A stretch of 64,000 nucleotides of DNA from Ptiloglossa arizonensis. Its lineage: Eukaryota; Arthropoda; Insecta; Hymenoptera; Colletidae. Position numbers and translations under genes: made by a program. Of this stretch, positions 60,403 to 64,000 are shown piece by piece. Numbering within the stretch: the stretch's first letter is position 1; every line of letters starts with the position of its first letter. A model generated the notes under the pieces. It was not told the DNA's origin and did no database searches. It saw only the letters and a list, made by a program, of their open reading frames with translations. The DNA is taken from assembly GCF_051014685.1 (NCBI RefSeq), contig NC_135056.1, forward strand, positions 3,782,001 through 3,846,000, read 5' to 3'.

Positions 60403-61480
60403 TTTATTCAATGTATACGTGAAAGTAATAATTAAACGTAATTGATTATTACAAACTTGAACGTGTGTAATAAATCAAATAATAGAAATTATACGTTTAA
60501 CTGGCGAAAGACGGAGTCATTTTATGTTTCCAAACATTTGAGACAATTCTAACATTTGAAAAAAAGAGAGTACCGAATGATCAATTACTAACAAGTTGTG
60601 ACGTATAATTATTTGGAGTTGTAGAGGCAGTATTGATGAAAGTTTGACTTATGCTAGATAAAATTCGAGTTCTAGAAGTAAAATAACCCACCTAAATTCA
60701 TAGCGAATGGTTTGAGTTGAAGTAAGTTTATATTTCAAGTTGTAAAAGTTTTTACGGAAAAGAATGAACAAAATTGTAGTCTCATAGATGTTTTTAAGTT
60801 GCAGAAGTTCGACTGCATCGTGAAGCGCTCACCACACTTCACTCATGCCGCCATACTGTTCAAATCGAAATATTCTTTACCAATTTGGGTGTACCATATT
60901 CAGGGACAACGTTTGCGTAACACTTTTCATAACTAAAATGGTTAAAAAGCTTACAGTTCTTTTCAAATTATTTGTACGATATGAATGTTGCAATCGTTAA
61001 TAAATGCATCATTTTGCTATCGCAAAATACTGCAAGCGAAAGGTATGAGTATAGGAAAACTTTCTTGAAAGACTTATAGATACCAGCTACGGCTCTAATG
61101 CAGCCACAAATTGATATTCGAGCTGAACTTGTAAATCTCTCAAGAAACCTTATATCTATATAGCTATCATAAGTTTGCAACATCAGATATTGATCATACA
61201 ATCTGAAATATAGCTGGTAGAACAAGTTTCCAAGGAAAAAAGCGAAAAAGGTATACAAAATATTTATGAAATCCTCTATCTAATATGTAATTAAACTGTA
61301 CTTTTCTTTTATTTTCAATTTGTTTCACTGGAAATCACACTGTACACTTTTGTTAAAATCTCCATAAAAGATACAAGTATCTTAGTTTTTATATCCATTT
61401 TATGCATTTATGTCATGGATATACCATTACACAATGGAAAATATACAAAATGTATGAATATATTTCATAAATATATTCCA
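60403..61480. other. AT-rich stretch, nothing recognised
   Basis: A minus ORF at 60968-61258 has no recognisable similarity. No repeats seen. Confidence 0.45.
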
Positions 61481-61693
61481 AATTGATATTTTATTTTGTA
61501 TAAATAGGCAATATTAGTATTTTATTTTGTATAAATAGGCAACATTAGTATTTAATTTTGTACAAATAGACAACATTATTATTTTATTTTGTACAAATAG
61601 GCAATATTAGTATTTGTTTTTGTATAAATAGGCAATATTAGTATTTTATTTTGTATAAATAGGCAATATTAGTATTTTATTTTGTATAAATAG
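61481..61693 (+). repeat. 31-bp minisatellite, about 7 units
   Basis: The unit reads TATTTTATTTTGTATAAATA followed by GGCAATATTAG. Seven consecutive copies differ by few substitutions. The last two full copies are identical. The tract ends abruptly at 61693. The following 61694-62489 holds no recognised feature. Confidence 0.95.
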
Positions 61694-62489
61694 ATATATT
61701 CTGCACATATTTTTCATATTCAGATATTTATGCTATAAATACATAAAAGCCAAAGTCTACTCATAAAAATATCAGAGAACGTGTAAAAATTATTTATGTT
61801 CTTTTAATTAAAAATCAGTTAGGAAGGTTTTATTATGTACAGTGAAACTCGCGAAAGTCGCCGGCAGGAGGAAATAGTCTTTATGTGAAACTATTTACAG
61901 TTGTCAAGATATTAAATATGAAAATCCACGAAAAAAGCCATCGCAGTGATCGTATCATTGATAGATACATGATTATTAAATTTTAATACCGAGCAAAGTG
62001 AACTTTGTACTTCGATGACAGCAAATCATGAAAAAAGTGCAGTAAATTATTGTTGCAATGTGTTATGTAATGTCGCTTTACAAAGAGAAAATTACATCGA
62101 ACATATCGAGAATAGAATCGATTGTTACGTTCTCGCGTCATGAGCAGAAGATAACGGTTAACGATAGATGTAATTACGGTTTCTAAGTTGATCGATGACG
62201 AAGAATTTTCAAATGAAAATGATTGGAAAACATTCAATCTATATATTATATTTTATGATATAATGCCGACATTTTGATAAAACTGAAACGCAAATATCGG
62301 AAAACCAGTTTGGAAGCTCTGATAAATTCAATTATTCGTTCAATAAGTTTACTCCTCAAAAATTCACGATGTTAATGGAATAACAGAAAATAATCTATGT
62401 ATGGGTTTATAAAAGATTCACGTAAATACAGTTAGCAAAACAGCATTTTACAACTCGGCATTGCCGCAATAAGCAATGATGGATTTCAA

Positions 62490-63860
62490 GGAGTCTGACC
62501 ACTTTAAAATTGTTATAAAATCGAATTTTTTTGTCTGAGATAATAGTTTGAACTCTTAAAAACAATTGCAAAAAGGTCCCAGCCTTTAAAACGAATTATT
62601 TTTAGAAATAAGAAGCCTCTAGCTGATTCGTATACCTGTGCGCTGTAGCATTACGATCCATGCAATTCGCGTCCATATGATGACTATGTTTTGATTATAG
62701 AAAAGGAGTCTATAAGGCACGTACAAAAAAGAATAGTGCTTGGTTGAGAAAAATAAAAAAAGAAACAGAAGAACTTGAAGAAAAAGGAAAGTTGACTGGA
62801 AAATTGATCGACAGGCTATGTTAGTGCTTATTATGGCTTAGCAATGAGATGAAACAAAAATTCCAAGGAAGACACGAAGAAACAAGTTTGGACTACCCTA
62901 AAGCACAAACGTTCTTCAAACGAGAATGTGCAACATGAATATTGTCCACCAGGACCAGAAAATTGGTGCAGTTACCAAGTGACGAAAGCCAGCAATGATC
63001 TGCAAAATTACAACGACAAATAGGTATTGCATGCAGATGTGCAAAAAGCTATTACTTCCATTTACGAGGAATTGAACAGCGACCAATTATTAAAACGCTG
63101 TGTAAGTGGATTCACACAAAAGCAAAATGAAAGCTTCGATAATATCATTTGGTGTGTAGCTTCGAAAAATTTATTTTGTGACACTGCAACTGTCAAGATT
63201 GATGTTAATATTGCCGCTGGTAGCTTCAACGGAGACTTTTTTAACGTCTTATTAATTATGTAATGTATGGATATAAAAATAGAACCGATAGCTGCTGCAC
63301 TATGCGAAACGCTTGACGAAGAAATAATTAAAACAGGCAATAAACGATCGTTTGAAAGCACGAAAGAAGGTCGAATCGCTCGTAGATCCCTTCGATCGAC
63401 ATTACAGGAGGTTCGAATTGAAGCAGAGAGCCATGTGTACGAAGCAGGAACGGCTGATTAGTAGTTAATGAAGAAAACATGAAAAATTACGTTTGGAATC
63501 TTTAAACGCATTTTTCTCGAAATTGTGTTTTTAAAAATGGTGTGTAAAATATCTCGAAATCTAGCCAACCGATTACCTTGAAATTTTGCAGATGACTTTA
63601 GTATAATATATATATGGCATCGACGATCCATGTTTTTCTAATTTTTAATAAGTTCGGAAAATATAAACAAAAAAAGCATACAATTTTTTTTGTACAAATT
63701 CGATAGGCCAAATACAAACAGCTGCCATTTTGATAATTTTCACAAAAATGTGAATGTTCGATTGTTAATGCCTAGAGAATATATTCTAGTTTTAAGCATT
63801 TTTGGACTTTTTGTTTCAAGTAATCCCGTTTGACAGAAATTCTGCACACCGTCGAGCCAT
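62490..63860 (+). pseudogene. Mutator-like transposon relic, copy B
   Basis: The plus-strand reading gives pieces of an insect Mutator-like transposase: HVQKRI near 62725, KLTGKLIDRL near 62793-62820, YYGLAMR in another frame, then EYCPPGPENWCSYQVTKAS near 62935-62995. A long open part follows: IYEELNSDQLLKRCVSGFTQ, KQNESFDNIIWCVASKNLF, and DVNIAAGSFNGDFFNVL up to a stop near 63262. The frame then resumes (MDIKIEPIAAALCETLDEE, KEGRIARRSLRST) to a stop at 63459. A conserved 3' tail without ORF extends to about 63860. The catalytic N-terminal part is not recognisable. It is homologous to 1690-3490 at the other end of the window. Confidence 0.75.
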
Positions 63861-64000
63861 CTTAAAAAAAAAAAGGAATGCAGAGTTTAAAACTTAAACA
63901 AACAGCAATAAAAACAAAATTAACATTATTTTTTTTATACTTCATAGCATTGTAAAATAATCCATAAAAACTTATATCAATCGAATGTTTATATCTCTTC

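Noticed and set aside
1..64000. CRISPR arrays, operons, riboswitches, prophage
   Set aside because: No regular spaced repeats of CRISPR type, no ribosome-binding sites and no prokaryotic gene density. The window is eukaryotic.

Overview
This is an AT-rich eukaryotic window, best explained as gene-poor, transposon-packed DNA from an insect, probably a hymenopteran. The reasons are metazoan-type GT-AG exons of a FERM-domain gene separated by very long introns, imperfect TTAGG/CCTAA telomere-like motifs, and decayed insect-type transposons: mariner, Tc1-like, DDE_3-type Tc1/mariner, PIF/Harbinger, pogo/Tigger, Mutator-like, a TTAA-flanked piggyBac-like element, copia, LTR fragments and a LINE relic. 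Species assignment is inference. There are no operons, CRISPR arrays or other prokaryotic features, and I saw no rRNA or tRNA gene.

Host genes. (1) Three consecutive minus-strand exons (35867-35971, 28447-28489, 9483-9659) join in frame. They encode the end of the F1 lobe, the F1-F2 linker and most of the F2 lobe of a band 4.1/FRMD-type FERM protein. The two introns are about 7.4 kb and 18.8 kb. The first and last exons of the gene were not found. (2) A small two-exon plus-strand gene (3769-3822 joined to 4469-4753, 112 residues, unrecognised) lies on the opposite strand, downstream of the last visible FERM exon. A MITE sits in its intron. (3) A possible minus-strand exon lies at 1280-1380.

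Layout. 1.7-3.5 kb: Mutator-like relic split by a solo LTR. 3.8-4.9 kb: small gene. 6.3-7.7 kb: diverged direct repeat. 9.5-9.7 kb: FERM exon. 12.0-13.2 kb: full-length dead Tc1/mariner-type element. 14.4-16.5 kb: large palindromic element. 16.5-18.1 kb: direct repeats. 20.6-22.4 kb: LINE RNase H relic and mariner. 24-26.7 kb: degenerate copia. 28.4 kb: FERM exon. 29.6-31.1 kb: Tc1 relic abutting an internally deleted DDE_3 element. 31.8 and 32.2-32.6 kb: two MITEs. 34-36 kb: palindrome-family fragment, piggyBac-like MITE and FERM exon. 37.9 kb: Tc1 relic. 40.3 kb: MITE. 41.7-43.7 kb: mariner followed by two related LTRs in inverted orientation. 46.9-47.5 kb: Harbinger relic. 50.0-52.3 kb: transposon with inverted duplicated 3' ends, running into a minisatellite. 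59.7-60.4 kb: Tigger relic. 61.5-61.7 kb: 31-bp minisatellite. 62.5-63.9 kb: second Mutator-like copy.

Almost all long ORFs are transposase debris or chance. The only parts that look conserved by selection are the FERM exons and perhaps the small gene. The strongest candidate for something not yet described is the palindromic repeat family (14386-16486, with partial copies at 34079-34520 and 8190-8340), whose arms could fold into a very long hairpin RNA.
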